Assembly (NCBI GenBank): GCA_030538475.1
Contig: JAUNTX010000005.1
Coordinates: 1 to 64,000 of the forward strand
DNA from: Dermabacter sp.
Lineage (GTDB): Bacteria; Actinomycetota; Actinomycetes; Actinomycetales; Dermabacteraceae
Direction of reading: 5' to 3'
DNA length: 64,000 nt
Position 1 is the stretch's first letter; every line of letters starts with the position of its first letter. The notes under the pieces were generated by a model, which saw only the letters and a program-made list of their open reading frames with translations, made no database searches and had not been told where the DNA came from. The position numbers and the translations under genes are program-made. Below are positions 31,490 to 40,579 of the stretch, piece by piece.

Positions 31490-34400
31490 GTGTCAGAGCA
31501 GACACCCCCGGCTGGTGCATCCGCAGACTTCGGGCCCAATCAGTGGCTCGTCGATGAACTTCGCACCCAGTACGAAAGCGACCCCTCGAGCGTCGATCCT
31601 TCGTGGGCCGACTACTTCCGGTCCGCCGCCTCGAGCGCGGCCCCCGTAGCCGACACGCCGCCGGAGAAGGCACCGCCAGCCGCCGAGAAGACCGAGAAAC
31701 CCGAGAACACCGGTGATCCCGCGCCCGCCCCGGCCGCGAAGCCAGAACCAAAGCCGGAGCCGACCCAGGCAGCGGAGCCCGCGAAAAAGGCGGAGCCTGC
31801 GCAGGAACCGGCGAAGGCCCCCGCCCCGGCGTCGGCCGCGTCGGCCCCCGAGCCCGCTCCCGTGGCCCGCCGCCGCGAGGTCTCGAGTACGTCGGACCGC
31901 CCGGCCCGCCTGCCCACCACCGAAATGAAGGCGGTCGAGCTCAAGGAGCCCGCCGACATCGAAGTGGTGAAGCTGCGCGGCCCCGCCGCCGCGGTCGTGC
32001 GGAACATGGACGAATCGCTCACCGTGCCCACCGCCACGAGCGTGCGCGACGTGCCGGTCAAGCTCCTGTTCGACAATCGCATCGTCATCAACAATCACCT
32101 GCACCGCACGCGCGGCGGCAAGGTGAGCTTCACGCACCTCATCGGCTACGCCATGATCGAGGCGATTGCCGAGCTGCCGGACATGAACAACGGTTTCGAG
32201 GTGCAGGACGGCAAGCCCGTGATGCTGCGCCGCGAAGACGTCAACTTCGGTCTCGCGATCGACATGCCGCGGCCCGACGGTTCGCGCGGCCTCGTGGTCC
32301 CGAACATCAAGGGCGCGCAGCAGTACGACTTCCACGGGTTCTGGAAGGCCTACGAGGACCTCGTGCGCCGGGCCCGCAAGAACAAGCTCACGATGTCGGA
32401 CTTCGCCGACACCACCGTCTCGCTCACGAACCCCGGCGGGATCGGCACCGTCCATTCGATCCCGCGCCTCATGAAGGGCCAGGGCGTCATCGTGGGCGTG
32501 GGCGCCATGAACTACCCGGCGCCTTTCCAGGGCGCGAGCCAGGAGACGCTCGCGAGCCTCGCGATCTCCAAGGTCATGACCCTGACCTCCACGTACGATC
32601 ACCGGATCATCCAGGGTGCCGCGTCGGGCGAGTTCCTGAAGATCATGAGCGACAAGCTCCTCGGCCTCGACGGCTTCTACGATCGCGTGTTCTCCTCCCT
32701 GCGCATCCCCTACGAGCCGGTGCGCTGGGTGTCCGACAACCCGCTCCAGGACTCCGACCAGGAGAAGTTCGCGCACGTCATGGACCTCATCCACGCGTAT
32801 CGCACGCGCGGACACCTCATGGCGGACATCGATCCTCTGCAGTACCGTCAGCGCCGCCACCCGGACCTCGACGTGCAGACCTACGGGCTCACCCTGTGGG
32901 ACCTGGATCGCACGTTCCCGACGCGCGGCCTCGGCGGCTCCGATCACCTGACGCTGCGCGAGATCCTCGCGGTGCTGCGCGATTCGTATTCGCGCACGAT
33001 GGGCGTGGAGTACATGCACCTCGCCGATCCGGCGGAGCGCCTGTGGCTGCAGGAGCAGATCGAGCAGCCCCGGCAGTCCTTCACGAAGGAACAGCTCACC
33101 CACATCATCGACCGCCTCAACGCGGCCGAAGCGTTCGAGACCTTCCTGCAGACCAAGTACGTGGGGCAGCGGCGCTTCTCGCTCGAAGGCGGCGAAGCGG
33201 TCATCCCGCTGCTGGATTCGCTCCTGTCGGATTCCGCGCGCGAGCAGATCGACGAAGTGTGCATCGGCATGGCCCACCGCGGGCGCCTCAACGTGCTCTC
33301 CAACATCGCCGGGAAGAACCATTCGCAGATCTTCCAGGAGTTCGAGGGTGCCGGCCCCCGCGACGGCCTCGGTTCGGGCGACGTGAAGTACCACCTCGGC
33401 ACCGAGGGCTCGTTCACCTCGTGGGACGGCCACACCACGAAGGTGTATCTGGCCGCGAATCCGAGCCACCTCGAGGCCGTCAATCCCGTCCTCGAAGGCA
33501 TCGTGCGCGCCAAGCAGGATCGCCTCAATCGCCGCGGCGTGGACTTCCCCGTGCTGCCCGTGCTCATTCACGGCGACGCCGCATTTGCGGGGCAGGGCGT
33601 GGTCACCGAGACCCTCAACCTCTCCGAGCTGCGCGGCTACCGCACGGGCGGCACGATCCACGTGGTCATCAACAACCAGATCGGGTTCACCACCTCCCCC
33701 GATTCCTCCCGCAGCTCGTTCTATTCGACCGACGTGGCCAAGGGCACGCAGCTGCCGATCTTCCACGTCAACGGGGACGATCCCGAGGCGTGCGTGCGGG
33801 CCGCGGAAATCGCGTTCGCGTACCGCCAGAAGTTCCAGCGCGACGTCGTGATCGACATGGTCTGCTACCGCCGCCGCGGCCACAACGAGGGCGACGATCC
33901 CTCGATGACGCAGCCGCAGATGTACAAGCTGATCTCCGACAAGCCGAGCGTGCGCAAGCTCTACATGGAAACGCTGTTGGAGCGCGGCGACCTCTCGGAC
34001 GAAGAACTGCAGGACGTGGTGCGCAACTTCCAAAAGCACCTCGATCAGGCGTTCGCGGGCTCGAAGGAAGCCATGAAGGACTCGTCCACGGCCACGATCA
34101 AGGGCCTGGATCTGCCGCTGTCGCAGCAGCGGCCGGAGCCCCAGGGCGACATTCCGCCGATTCCCACGGGCGTGGACCGCACGGTCATCGAGCGCGTGGG
34201 CGATGCCCACGTGGGCTACCCGGACGCCTTCACGGTGCACCCAAAGCTCGAACAGCTCGTGAAGAAGCGGCAGGAGATGAGCCGCGAGGGCGGAATCGAC
34301 TGGGGCTACGGCGAAATCCTTGCCTTCGGCTCCCTCCTCGTCGAAGGCACGCCCGTGCGCCTCGCGGGCCAGGATTCGCGCCGCGGCACGTTCACCCAGC

Positions 34401-35311
34401 GCCACTCGGTGCTCATCGACTACCGCGATCAGGACACGTGGACGCCCCTGCGGCACCTGAGCGAGGACCAGGCGCAGTTCAGCGTTTACGACTCCTCGCT
34501 GAGCGAGTTCGCGGCGCTTGGCTTCGAGTACGGCTATTCGGTGGAAAGCCCCGATGCGCTCGTGCTGTGGGAGGCCCAGTTCGGCGACTTCGTGAACGGC
34601 GCGCAGACCATCATCGACGAGTTCATTTCGAGCTCCGAACAGAAGTGGGGCCAGCGCTCGAGCGTGGTCCTGCTGCTTCCCCACGGCTACGAGGGTCAGG
34701 GCCCGGATCACTCCTCGGGCCGCCCCGAGCGCTTCCTCCAGCTGTGCGCCGAGAACAACATGCGGGTGGCGATGCCGTCCACGCCCGCGAGCTACTTCCA
34801 CCTGCTGCGCCGCCAGGCGAAGCGTCCGCGCCGCCGCCCGCTCATCGTCTTCACCCCGAAGTCGATGCTGCGCAACAAGGCGGCCGTGAGCCCGGTCGAG
34901 GACTTCACCCACGGCACGTTCGAGCCGGTGATCCCGGATTCGAGCGCCAACCCCGCCGACGTGACGCGGGTGCTGCTGTGCGCGGGCAAGGTCTACTGGG
35001 ACCTCGTGGCCGAACGCGAGAAGCGGGGGCGCTCCGACGTGGCGATTGTGCGGCTCGAAGAGCTGTATCCGCTTCCGGCCAATGAACTGCGCGACGCGCT
35101 CCTTCCCCTCAAGCACGCCCAGCTGCGCTGGGTGCAGGAAGAGCCGAGCAACCAGGGGGCGTGGAGCTACATCGCCGTGAACTTCCCCGAGAACGTGGGC
35201 CGCTCACTCACCGTCGCCGCTCGTCCAGCCTCGGCCTCGCCCGCGGCGGGTACGATGAAACGCCATCAGGCGGAGCATCGCGAGCTGATGGATCGCGCTT
35301 TCGCCCCGTAG
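31490..35311 (+). CDS. kgd: Multifunctional 2-oxoglutarate dehydrogenase E1/E2 (Kgd/OdhA/SucA)
   Basis: A 1273-residue actinobacterial fusion of the TCA cycle. Order: E1 N-terminal tag (F-G-P-N-Q-W-L-V-D-E-L), an Ala/Pro/Glu/Lys-rich linker to about residue 120, an E2-type succinyltransferase domain (about 125-360, ending with S-T-Y-D-H-R-I-I-Q-G-A-A-S-G), then the ThDP-dependent E1 part (H-R-G-R-L-N-V-L, I-N-N-Q-I-G-F-T-T, R-R-R-G-H-N-E-G-D-D-P-S, P-H-G-Y-E-G-Q-G-P-D-H-S). It has no lipoyl domain, so it works with the E2 of pyruvate dehydrogenase as in Corynebacterium, or as a decarboxylase/carboligase as in Mycobacterium. The GTG start leads straight into the conserved tag. Confidence 0.96.
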   Translation: MSEQTPPAGASADFGPNQWLVDELRTQYESDPSSVDPSWADYFRSAASSAAPVADTPPEKAPPAAEKTEKPENTGDPAPAPAAKPEPKPEPTQAAEPAKKAEPAQEPAKAPAPASAASAPEPAPVARRREVSSTSDRPARLPTTEMKAVELKEPADIEVVKLRGPAAAVVRNMDESLTVPTATSVRDVPVKLLFDNRIVINNHLHRTRGGKVSFTHLIGYAMIEAIAELPDMNNGFEVQDGKPVMLRREDVNFGLAIDMPRPDGSRGLVVPNIKGAQQYDFHGFWKAYEDLVRRARKNKLTMSDFADTTVSLTNPGGIGTVHSIPRLMKGQGVIVGVGAMNYPAPFQGASQETLASLAISKVMTLTSTYDHRIIQGAASGEFLKIMSDKLLGLDGFYDRVFSSLRIPYEPVRWVSDNPLQDSDQEKFAHVMDLIHAYRTRGHLMADIDPLQYRQRRHPDLDVQTYGLTLWDLDRTFPTRGLGGSDHLTLREILAVLRDSYSRTMGVEYMHLADPAERLWLQEQIEQPRQSFTKEQLTHIIDRLNAAEAFETFLQTKYVGQRRFSLEGGEAVIPLLDSLLSDSAREQIDEVCIGMAHRGRLNVLSNIAGKNHSQIFQEFEGAGPRDGLGSGDVKYHLGTEGSFTSWDGHTTKVYLAANPSHLEAVNPVLEGIVRAKQDRLNRRGVDFPVLPVLIHGDAAFAGQGVVTETLNLSELRGYRTGGTIHVVINNQIGFTTSPDSSRSSFYSTDVAKGTQLPIFHVNGDDPEACVRAAEIAFAYRQKFQRDVVIDMVCYRRRGHNEGDDPSMTQPQMYKLISDKPSVRKLYMETLLERGDLSDEELQDVVRNFQKHLDQAFAGSKEAMKDSSTATIKGLDLPLSQQRPEPQGDIPPIPTGVDRTVIERVGDAHVGYPDAFTVHPKLEQLVKKRQEMSREGGIDWGYGEILAFGSLLVEGTPVRLAGQDSRRGTFTQRHSVLIDYRDQDTWTPLRHLSEDQAQFSVYDSSLSEFAALGFEYGYSVESPDALVLWEAQFGDFVNGAQTIIDEFISSSEQKWGQRSSVVLLLPHGYEGQGPDHSSGRPERFLQLCAENNMRVAMPSTPASYFHLLRRQAKRPRRRPLIVFTPKSMLRNKAAVSPVEDFTHGTFEPVIPDSSANPADVTRVLLCAGKVYWDLVAEREKRGRSDVAIVRLEELYPLPANELRDALLPLKHAQLRWVQEEPSNQGAWSYIAVNFPENVGRSLTVAARPASASPAAGTMKRHQAEHRELMDRAFAP

Positions 35312-35384
35312 ACACGGGGGCTGAGGGAGCCACGGGGCTGAGGGGCGGGCCAGGACCGCCCGGTGCTCGAGAGATGCTGGCGCC

Positions 35385-36056
35385 GTGACACCGACAAGCA
35401 GTGACACAGACGAAGGGACAGCAGTTGTGACCGAGACCCAGGCCCACACCTCCACCACCGGGCGCGTGCGCGTCATCGCCCTCGGCGATCACGTGCTCGC
35501 GGGCGCGGGCGACGCCAAGGCGATGGGGTGGCTGGCACGGGCGGTGGCCTCGCACAACGATGGCGCCGATACCGTCGATGTCTATCGCGCGGCAATCCCT
35601 CATGAGACCACCGCGGCGCTCGCGCACCGGTGGGAGGCGGACGTGACGCGGCTGCTCGAGCGCGACGAGGAATCGGGGACCGAGCACCGCGTGGTGCTCG
35701 GGCTCGGCAGTGCCGATCTCGACGCCGGAATCTCGATGGCCCGCTCGCGGCTGAATCTGGCCACGGTCCTGGACGGCCTGGATCACCTCAAGATCCCCGT
35801 CTTCGTCGTGGGGCCAGTGCCGTCGGCCGACCGCGAGAGGACCGAGCAGATCATCGCGCTGTCCGGCGCCTACGCGGATGTGTGCGCGCGCCGCCGCGTC
35901 CCGTACGTGGACCCCGCCGCCGCGCTGCACCACCACGATCAGTTCATCGCCGACGTGGCGCGCTCCCCGCGGGACCTTCCCTCCCAGGTGGGCTACGGGC
36001 TCATCACGTGGCTGGTCCTGCACGGGGACTTTTCACAGTTCCTCTCCCCCGCCTGA
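35385..36056 (+). CDS. GDSL/SGNH-like protein with altered catalytic residues
   Basis: A 223-residue soluble protein with SGNH-hydrolase layout: a block I-like A-L-G-D-H-V-L-A-G-A-G-D (residues 32-43), a block III-like L-G-L-G-S-A-D-L-D-A-G and a C-terminal P-S-Q-V-G-Y-G-L-I-T-W-L-V-L-H. Block I normally reads G-D-S; here Ser is His36. The usual Asp-x-x-His before P-S-Q is R-D-L, so the His also seems missing. It may be a non-catalytic binding protein. A second GTG at 35427 with GGGACAG upstream is an equally good start and would remove the first 14 residues. It lies between kgd and bL37. Confidence 0.72.
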   Translation: MTPTSSDTDEGTAVVTETQAHTSTTGRVRVIALGDHVLAGAGDAKAMGWLARAVASHNDGADTVDVYRAAIPHETTAALAHRWEADVTRLLERDEESGTEHRVVLGLGSADLDAGISMARSRLNLATVLDGLDHLKIPVFVVGPVPSADRERTEQIIALSGAYADVCARRRVPYVDPAAALHHHDQFIADVARSPRDLPSQVGYGLITWLVLHGDFSQFLSPA

Positions 36057-36215
36057 GACGCCCCGGCGGAGCCATCGACGTGACCTCCGCCCCGTCAGCC
36101 CCGCGATGCGCGCCCGCGGCCCCAGGATGTGCAAAAATAGACGGGTTGCTTCCGCGCCCGCGCGGAGCGATGGTACCGGCCCCGATGGGGCCCCAGCGAG
36201 GAAAAGGAGGTCGCC

Positions 36216-36290
36216 ATGAGCAAGCGTGGCCGTAAGCGCAAGTCGCGTAAGAAGGGCGCCGCTAACCACGGCAAGCGCCCCAACGCATGA
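36216..36290 (+). CDS. Ribosomal protein bL37 (24 residues, AURKAIP1/COX24-like)
   Basis: A 24-codon gene, easily missed. The product begins M-S-K-R-G-R-K-R-K-S-R-K-K and ends A-N-H-G-K-R-P-N-A, matching the tiny basic protein seen in mycobacterial 50S structures and named bL37. It has a near-perfect Shine-Dalgarno (AAAAGGAGGT at 36202-36211) 4 nt before the ATG. Its position next to the sigR-rsrA locus is the one I know from other actinobacteria. It is followed by a strong hairpin. Confidence 0.9.
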   Translation: MSKRGRKRKSRKKGAANHGKRPNA

Positions 36291-36344
36291 GATGTGGGCC
36301 CAGCGCCCCTCTCGCGTTCTTCCTCGGAAACTAACCTCCGAGAA

Positions 36345-36380
36345 ACATGAGACGCCCGGCATCTGCCGGGCGTCTCATGT
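36345..36380. terminator. Hairpin terminator between bL37 and rsrA
   Basis: A 17-bp perfect inverted repeat (ACATGAGACGCCCGGCA and complement) with a 2-nt centre lies between the convergent bL37 and rsrA genes. On the minus strand it is followed by TTTCTC. A smaller hairpin (CTCGG/CCGAG) precedes it at 36323-36341. Confidence 0.75.
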
Positions 36381-36419
36381 GTTCGGGGCAGCCCCAAGAG
36401 TTCAGGGGGCGATCCCGTC

Positions 36420-36731
36420 CTAGAGTTCGGTGCGCCTCACGCTGACCTGGACCTCACGGTATTCGGCGATGCTGCTGTCGGCGCGCTGGGTGATGCTGAC
36501 CTCGCGGCTGGACATGCGGATGCGTTCACGCAGGTGGTCGGGGGCTTCGCGCTGGCACGAGCCTTGCAAGAGGCGCCGGATGAGCTGGGCGCGCTGCACT
36601 TCGGTCGCGCACGCGCCGCATTCGTCGAGGTGTCGCTGAATCTCGCGGAGTTCGTCGGCGTCCACGCCCGTGGCCAGGGCCCGGTCCACGCGCGCCATGA
36701 GGCGTTCGAGCGCGGCTGCTGCCTCGTTCAT
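36420..36731 (-). CDS. rsrA: RsrA/RshA-type zinc anti-sigma factor
   Basis: A 103-residue ZAS-family anti-sigma factor with His34-x3-Cys38-x2-Cys41 (H-L-D-E-C-G-A-C) and a further Cys59 in G-S-C-Q-R. In RsrA these residues bind zinc and form a disulfide under thiol oxidation, releasing SigR. The N-terminal Cys that pairs with the zinc cysteine in Streptomyces RsrA is absent: residues 1-20 contain none. Start and AAGGAG site are clear. It lies 115 nt downstream of sigR on the same strand. The C-terminus (after about residue 75) is longer than usual and unfamiliar. Confidence 0.87.
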   Translation of the reverse strand: MNEAAAALERLMARVDRALATGVDADELREIQRHLDECGACATEVQRAQLIRRLLQGSCQREAPDHLRERIRMSSREVSITQRADSSIAEYREVQVSVRRTEL

Positions 36732-36846
36732 GCGCTCTCCTTGCTGGGGTCAGAGGTCGATTCTTGCGCCCGCGGATGCGGGCTCAGCCGGTACAACGCA
36801 TCGCCTGCCGGGTTTATTGCACGGCGCGGTGCCAGGGCCGTGGCGC

Positions 36847-37485
36847 TCATGCGGGGTGGGCGGCGCTGGCGTCCGAGGAGCGCAGGTAGCCGCGTTCGCG
36901 CGCGTAGTCCGCGAGCGATTCGCGCAGAAGGGCGCGGCCGCGGTGCAGGCGAGACATCACGGTACCGATTGGGGTTCCCATGATCTCCGCGATCTCCTTG
37001 TAGGAGAACCCTTCGACATCGGCGAGATAGACCGCCTCGCGGTAGTCCTCGCGCAGGTCGCCGAGGGCCGCCTGGATATCGCCATCGGGCAGGGCCTGAA
37101 GTGCCTCGGTTTCCGCGCTGCGCAGCCCGGTGCTTTCGTGCGAGGCGGCGCGTGCGAGCTGCCAGTCCTCGATGGTCTCCGCTCCGCTTTCCTTCGGGCG
37201 GCGCTGCTTGGCCCGATACGTGGAGATGAACGTGTTGTGCATGATGCGAAACAGCCAGGCGCGCATGTTCGTGCCGGCGCGGAAGCGTTCGCGCGAGCGG
37301 AAGGCCTTCGCGTAGGTTTCCTGCACCAGGTCTTCAGCATCCTGCTGATGCCGGGCCAGGCGCAGGGCGCCGCCGTAAAGGGCGTCGATGTGGCTGAGAG
37401 CTTCGGCCTCGAAATCGGCGGGCTCCAAGACGTCGAACGTGCCCTCGGACTCGTCGGAGGGTTCGGGGCTGGGAGTGTCAGTCAT
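36847..37485 (-). CDS. sigR: ECF sigma factor SigR/SigH
   Basis: A 212-residue ECF sigma factor. Region 2: [11 protein letters not shown] and [15 protein letters not shown]. Region 4: [23 protein letters not shown]. It has an acidic N-terminal extension of about 25 residues. It drives the thiol/disulfide stress response when released by RsrA. Identity as SigR rather than another ECF factor rests on the adjacent ZAS anti-sigma gene and on the aroA-rsgA-hisN neighbourhood typical for sigR/sigH. I did not find the GGAAT/GTT autoregulatory promoter upstream. Confidence 0.9.
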   Translation of the reverse strand: MTDTPSPEPSDESEGTFDVLEPADFEAEALSHIDALYGGALRLARHQQDAEDLVQETYAKAFRSRERFRAGTNMRAWLFRIMHNTFISTYRAKQRRPKESGAETIEDWQLARAASHESTGLRSAETEALQALPDGDIQAALGDLREDYREAVYLADVEGFSYKEIAEIMGTPIGTVMSRLHRGRALLRESLADYARERGYLRSSDASAAHPA

Positions 37486-37579
37486 CGGTGAGGAGTCTAC
37501 GGCGTGCAGGTGGGAGTTCTCCGAGGTGGGGTACGCTATTTGGGACGTCAAGCCCAACCACAGTGATCGTGAGGAAGCC

Positions 37580-38146
37580 ATGTCCCTCGTCCGCCGTATC
37601 GCGCGCCCCCTCCTTGCCGCGCCCTTCATTTTTGAGGGCGTCCAGACCGCCCTGCGCCCCGAGCATGTGCTCGAAGGCCTCGATTTTTCCATCGATGATG
37701 TCGAGTCGCAGGTGGCCAAGACCGACCTTCCGGTCTCGGCGGAAACCATGATCCGCATCGCCGGTGGCGTCGCCGTCGTGGCGGGGGCGGCCCTCGCCCT
37801 CAACAAGCGCCCGCGCCTGGCCGCTGTGGCCCTCCTGGCCTCCACCACCGTGGGGGTGGCGGGCCGCAAGCGCCTGTGGGAGCTGAGCGGCGAGGAGCGC
37901 CTCGCGGAGATCCGTTCGATCACGGGCGATCTGGGCCTGTTTGGCGGCGTTCTGCTCGCGGTCGTCGATACCGATGGCAGGCCGTCGGTGGCCTACCGCG
38001 TGGAGAAGATGATTGATCGGGGTCAAAAGGCCGCGGAGCAGAAGAAGCGCGAGCTGGACAAGGCCACCAAGGGCGGCAAGAGGGCGTCCTCGAAGGCGAT
38101 TGCCGAACTGGATCGCACGCTGGCGAAGAAGATCAAAGCCGCCTGA
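37580..38146 (+). CDS. DoxX-family membrane protein
   Basis: A 188-residue protein: [17 protein letters not shown] start, then hydrophobic segments around 60-78 and 80-98 and a third near 120-135, and a Lys-rich cytoplasmic tail (after about residue 150) reaching into K-K-I-K-A-A. DoxX proteins in actinobacteria have been linked to redox-stress membrane complexes, which fits the divergent sigR. The GAGGAAG site fixes the ATG at 37580. It ends 5 nt before aroA, so they are likely co-transcribed. Confidence 0.8.
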   Translation: MSLVRRIARPLLAAPFIFEGVQTALRPEHVLEGLDFSIDDVESQVAKTDLPVSAETMIRIAGGVAVVAGAALALNKRPRLAAVALLASTTVGVAGRKRLWELSGEERLAEIRSITGDLGLFGGVLLAVVDTDGRPSVAYRVEKMIDRGQKAAEQKKRELDKATKGGKRASSKAIAELDRTLAKKIKAA

Positions 38147-38151
38147 TTCTC

Positions 38152-39471
38152 GTGACGGACGTGCAATGGTCGGCGCCGGTGGCGCACGGCCCCATCGATG
38201 CCCACGTGAGTATTCCGGGCTCGAAGTCGCTCACGAATCGTTGGCTGGTGCTCGCGGCGCTCGCCGCCGCCCCCACTCGCCTGATCGGCGCCCTCGCCTC
38301 GCGCGATTCGCGGCTCATGATCGATGCGCTGTCCCAGCTGGGCGCGCGCTTCGAGGCCGATGGAGAAGCGCTCGTCGTGCACCCGCTCGCAGCGCCGGAG
38401 GCCGACGCTGGCCCGCTCGAGGTGCACTGCGGCCTTGCCGGAACCGTTATGCGTTTTGTTCCCGCGCTCGCCGCCCTCTCGGGTCGCCGCGTCACGTTCA
38501 CCGGGGATGCGGGCGCGCTCGTGCGGCCCATGGCGCCGCTGCTGTCGGCACTCGACCAGCAGGGCGTGAGCGTCGCCTTCCACGGCCGCGAGGGCTACCT
38601 GCCCTTCACCGTTCACGGCCCGGGCGCCCTGCCGGGCGGGCTCGTGAGCATTGACGCAAGCGCGTCAAGCCAGTTCGTCTCGGGCCTGCTCATGGCGGGG
38701 GTGCGCGCGGCCTCGCCGCTCACGGTTCGCCACGTCGGCGCCGATCTTCCCTCCCTCCCCCACATCGCGATGACCCTCGCGCTCTTGAACGAGGTGGGGG
38801 TCCAGACCTCCCACACCGTGATCGACGGCGTGCACGAATGGACGGTGCATCCCATCGCCTTCACGGTGGGCGACATCGTGGTGGAGCCGGACCTATCCAA
38901 CGCGGGCCCGTTCCTGGCCGCAGCCATGGTGGCGGGCGGCACCGTCTCCATCGCCCACTGGCCGCACACCACGACCCAGCCCGGCGATGAGTTCCGCCGC
39001 ATCCTGCCGCTCATGGGGGCGAGCGTCGAGCGCGTGGGCGACGACATGGAACTCACCGGCACGGGCACGCTGCGCGGCATCGACATTGACCTGTCGGCCG
39101 TCGGGGAACTGACGCCCACCATTGCGGCGCTCGCCGCCCTGGCCGATTCGCCGAGCCACCTGCGCGGCATCAAGCACTTGCGCGGGCACGAGACGGATCG
39201 CGTGCACGCGCTCGCGGTCGAACTTGGCAAGCTCGGGGCCCGCGTGGTCGAGCACGAGGGGTCGCTGGAGATCGACCCGGCGCCGCTCGGCGCAACCGTG
39301 TTTGAGACCTATGAGGATCACCGGATGGCGACGGCCGCGGCGATCATCGGACTCAGGGTGCCGAACATGCGGGTGGTCAATGTGGCCACGACGCAAAAGA
39401 CCATCCCGGACTTCGTGGGCATGTGGATGTCGATGCTGCACACCGAAAAACTCGCCGGTCAGACGTGGTGA
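38152..39471 (+). CDS. aroA: 3-phosphoshikimate 1-carboxyvinyltransferase (EPSP synthase)
   Basis: A 439-residue shikimate-pathway enzyme that joins PEP and shikimate-3-phosphate. Signatures: I-P-G-S-K-S-L-T-N-R near the N-terminus, L-A-G-T-V-M-R-F, D-E-F-R-R-I-L-P and Y-E-D-H-R-M-A. Starts with GTG. The stop overlaps the rsgA start (GTGA). Confidence 0.96.
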   Translation: MTDVQWSAPVAHGPIDAHVSIPGSKSLTNRWLVLAALAAAPTRLIGALASRDSRLMIDALSQLGARFEADGEALVVHPLAAPEADAGPLEVHCGLAGTVMRFVPALAALSGRRVTFTGDAGALVRPMAPLLSALDQQGVSVAFHGREGYLPFTVHGPGALPGGLVSIDASASSQFVSGLLMAGVRAASPLTVRHVGADLPSLPHIAMTLALLNEVGVQTSHTVIDGVHEWTVHPIAFTVGDIVVEPDLSNAGPFLAAAMVAGGTVSIAHWPHTTTQPGDEFRRILPLMGASVERVGDDMELTGTGTLRGIDIDLSAVGELTPTIAALAALADSPSHLRGIKHLRGHETDRVHALAVELGKLGARVVEHEGSLEIDPAPLGATVFETYEDHRMATAAAIIGLRVPNMRVVNVATTQKTIPDFVGMWMSMLHTEKLAGQTW

Positions 39472-40514
39472 GGGGGCGCGACTACTCGACGTGGGATGAG
39501 TCCCACGTGCGCGTGCGCCCCAGCAAGCGAGGCTCCCGGCCCCGCACGAAGGAACGGCCCGCCTACGCGGATGCGACGACCGCTCGCGTGGTCGCGGTGG
39601 ACCGGGGACGCTGGCGCACGGTCGCCGATGAGGGCCTGGAGAGTGAGCGGCCCGTCACCGCGATGCGCGCGCGGGCGCTCGGCCGCACCCCCATCGTGGT
39701 GGGCGACGTGGTGGCGCTCACGGGGGATGTCTCCGGCGCCCCCGACACGATTGCCCGGATCGTGGGGGTGCAGGACCGCTCGACGTATCTGCGCCGCAGC
39801 GCCGATGATGACGATGCGACGGAGCGGGCCCTCGTGGCCAACGTGTCCCTGCTCGTCATCGTGACCGCGCTCGCGAACCCGGAGCCGCGCGGCGGCATGA
39901 TCGACCGTTGCCTCGTGGCCGCCTACATAGCGGGCATTACCCCGCTGCTGTGCCTCACGAAGGCGGATCTGCGCGATCCGCAGCAGTTCCTCGACACCTA
40001 CGCCCCACTCGGCGTGGACTACGTGGTCACGCACGTGCAAGAGGACGGCTCAATAGCCGGACTCGATGAGCTGCGCGCGCGCCTCGAGGGGGAAGTGAGC
40101 GTGCTCGTCGGGCATTCGGGCGTCGGCAAGTCCACCCTCATTAACGCGCTCGTGCCCGGCGCTCTCCGCGCCACCGGTCACGTCAACGAGGTGACGGGGC
40201 GGGGGCGCCACACGTCTAGTTCGGCCCTGGCCCTGCGCTTGCCGGGGGCCGACGGGTGGGTGATCGACACCCCGGGCGTCCGCTCGTTCGGTCTCGGCCA
40301 CGTAGATCCCGACTCGCTCGCCGAGGCGTTCGAGGACCTCGCGCCCCTGATCGCGCTGTGCCCGCGTGGCTGCACGCACGCGGCGGATGCGGAGGATTGC
40401 GCGCTCGATGAGGCCGTGGCCGACGGTAGGGCAGGAAGCGCGGGCCCGGCCCGCCTCGCCTCGTTCCGTCGGCTCAACGCCGCTCTGCGTAAGAACGATC
40501 CCTGGGACGTCTAA
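39468..40514 (+). CDS. rsgA: Ribosome biogenesis GTPase RsgA
   Basis: A 348-residue circularly permuted GTPase that helps mature the 30S subunit. The G motifs appear in the permuted order G4 (L-T-K-A-D), G1 (G-H-S-G-V-G-K-S-T), G3 (D-T-P-G-V), followed by the C-terminal zinc knuckle C-P-R-G-C-T-H ending in Cys. The N-terminal OB fold is preceded by a basic stretch (R-P-S-K-R-G-S-R-P-R-T-K). GTG at 39468 overlaps the aroA stop; a second GTG at 39465 is also possible. Confidence 0.95.
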   Translation: MRGRDYSTWDESHVRVRPSKRGSRPRTKERPAYADATTARVVAVDRGRWRTVADEGLESERPVTAMRARALGRTPIVVGDVVALTGDVSGAPDTIARIVGVQDRSTYLRRSADDDDATERALVANVSLLVIVTALANPEPRGGMIDRCLVAAYIAGITPLLCLTKADLRDPQQFLDTYAPLGVDYVVTHVQEDGSIAGLDELRARLEGEVSVLVGHSGVGKSTLINALVPGALRATGHVNEVTGRGRHTSSSALALRLPGADGWVIDTPGVRSFGLGHVDPDSLAEAFEDLAPLIALCPRGCTHAADAEDCALDEAVADGRAGSAGPARLASFRRLNAALRKNDPWDV

Positions 40515-40566
40515 GGCGCCACGCACCGCCGCCGCTGCCCTGAGCGGATCGGGCCGCCGCATGAAA

Positions 40567-40572
40567 TAGGGT
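40567..40572 (+). promoter_or_regulatory. Putative -10 box, leaderless hisN
   Basis: TAGGGT ends 7 nt before the ATG of hisN with no Shine-Dalgarno between them. hisN may thus have its own leaderless promoter in addition to read-through from rsgA. Confidence 0.45.
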
Positions 40573-40579
40573 GAGGCAC

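Noticed and set aside
31493-35116. Very long open frame (over 1200 codons) antisense to kgd
   Set aside because: High GC gives long antisense frames throughout the window. The predicted product has no recognisable domain, while the plus strand encodes complete Kgd. The same applies opposite atpA, otsAB and rho.
35312-35384. GC-rich inverted repeats after kgd as an intrinsic terminator
   Set aside because: Only a 5-6 bp imperfect stem without a U tract; too weak to call.
37486-37579. SigR autoregulatory promoter (GGAAT-N18-GTT) between sigR and the doxX-like gene
   Set aside because: No GGAAT-like -35 with a correctly spaced GTT is visible on the minus strand. Only a TACGCT (plus) that might serve the doxX-like gene is seen.
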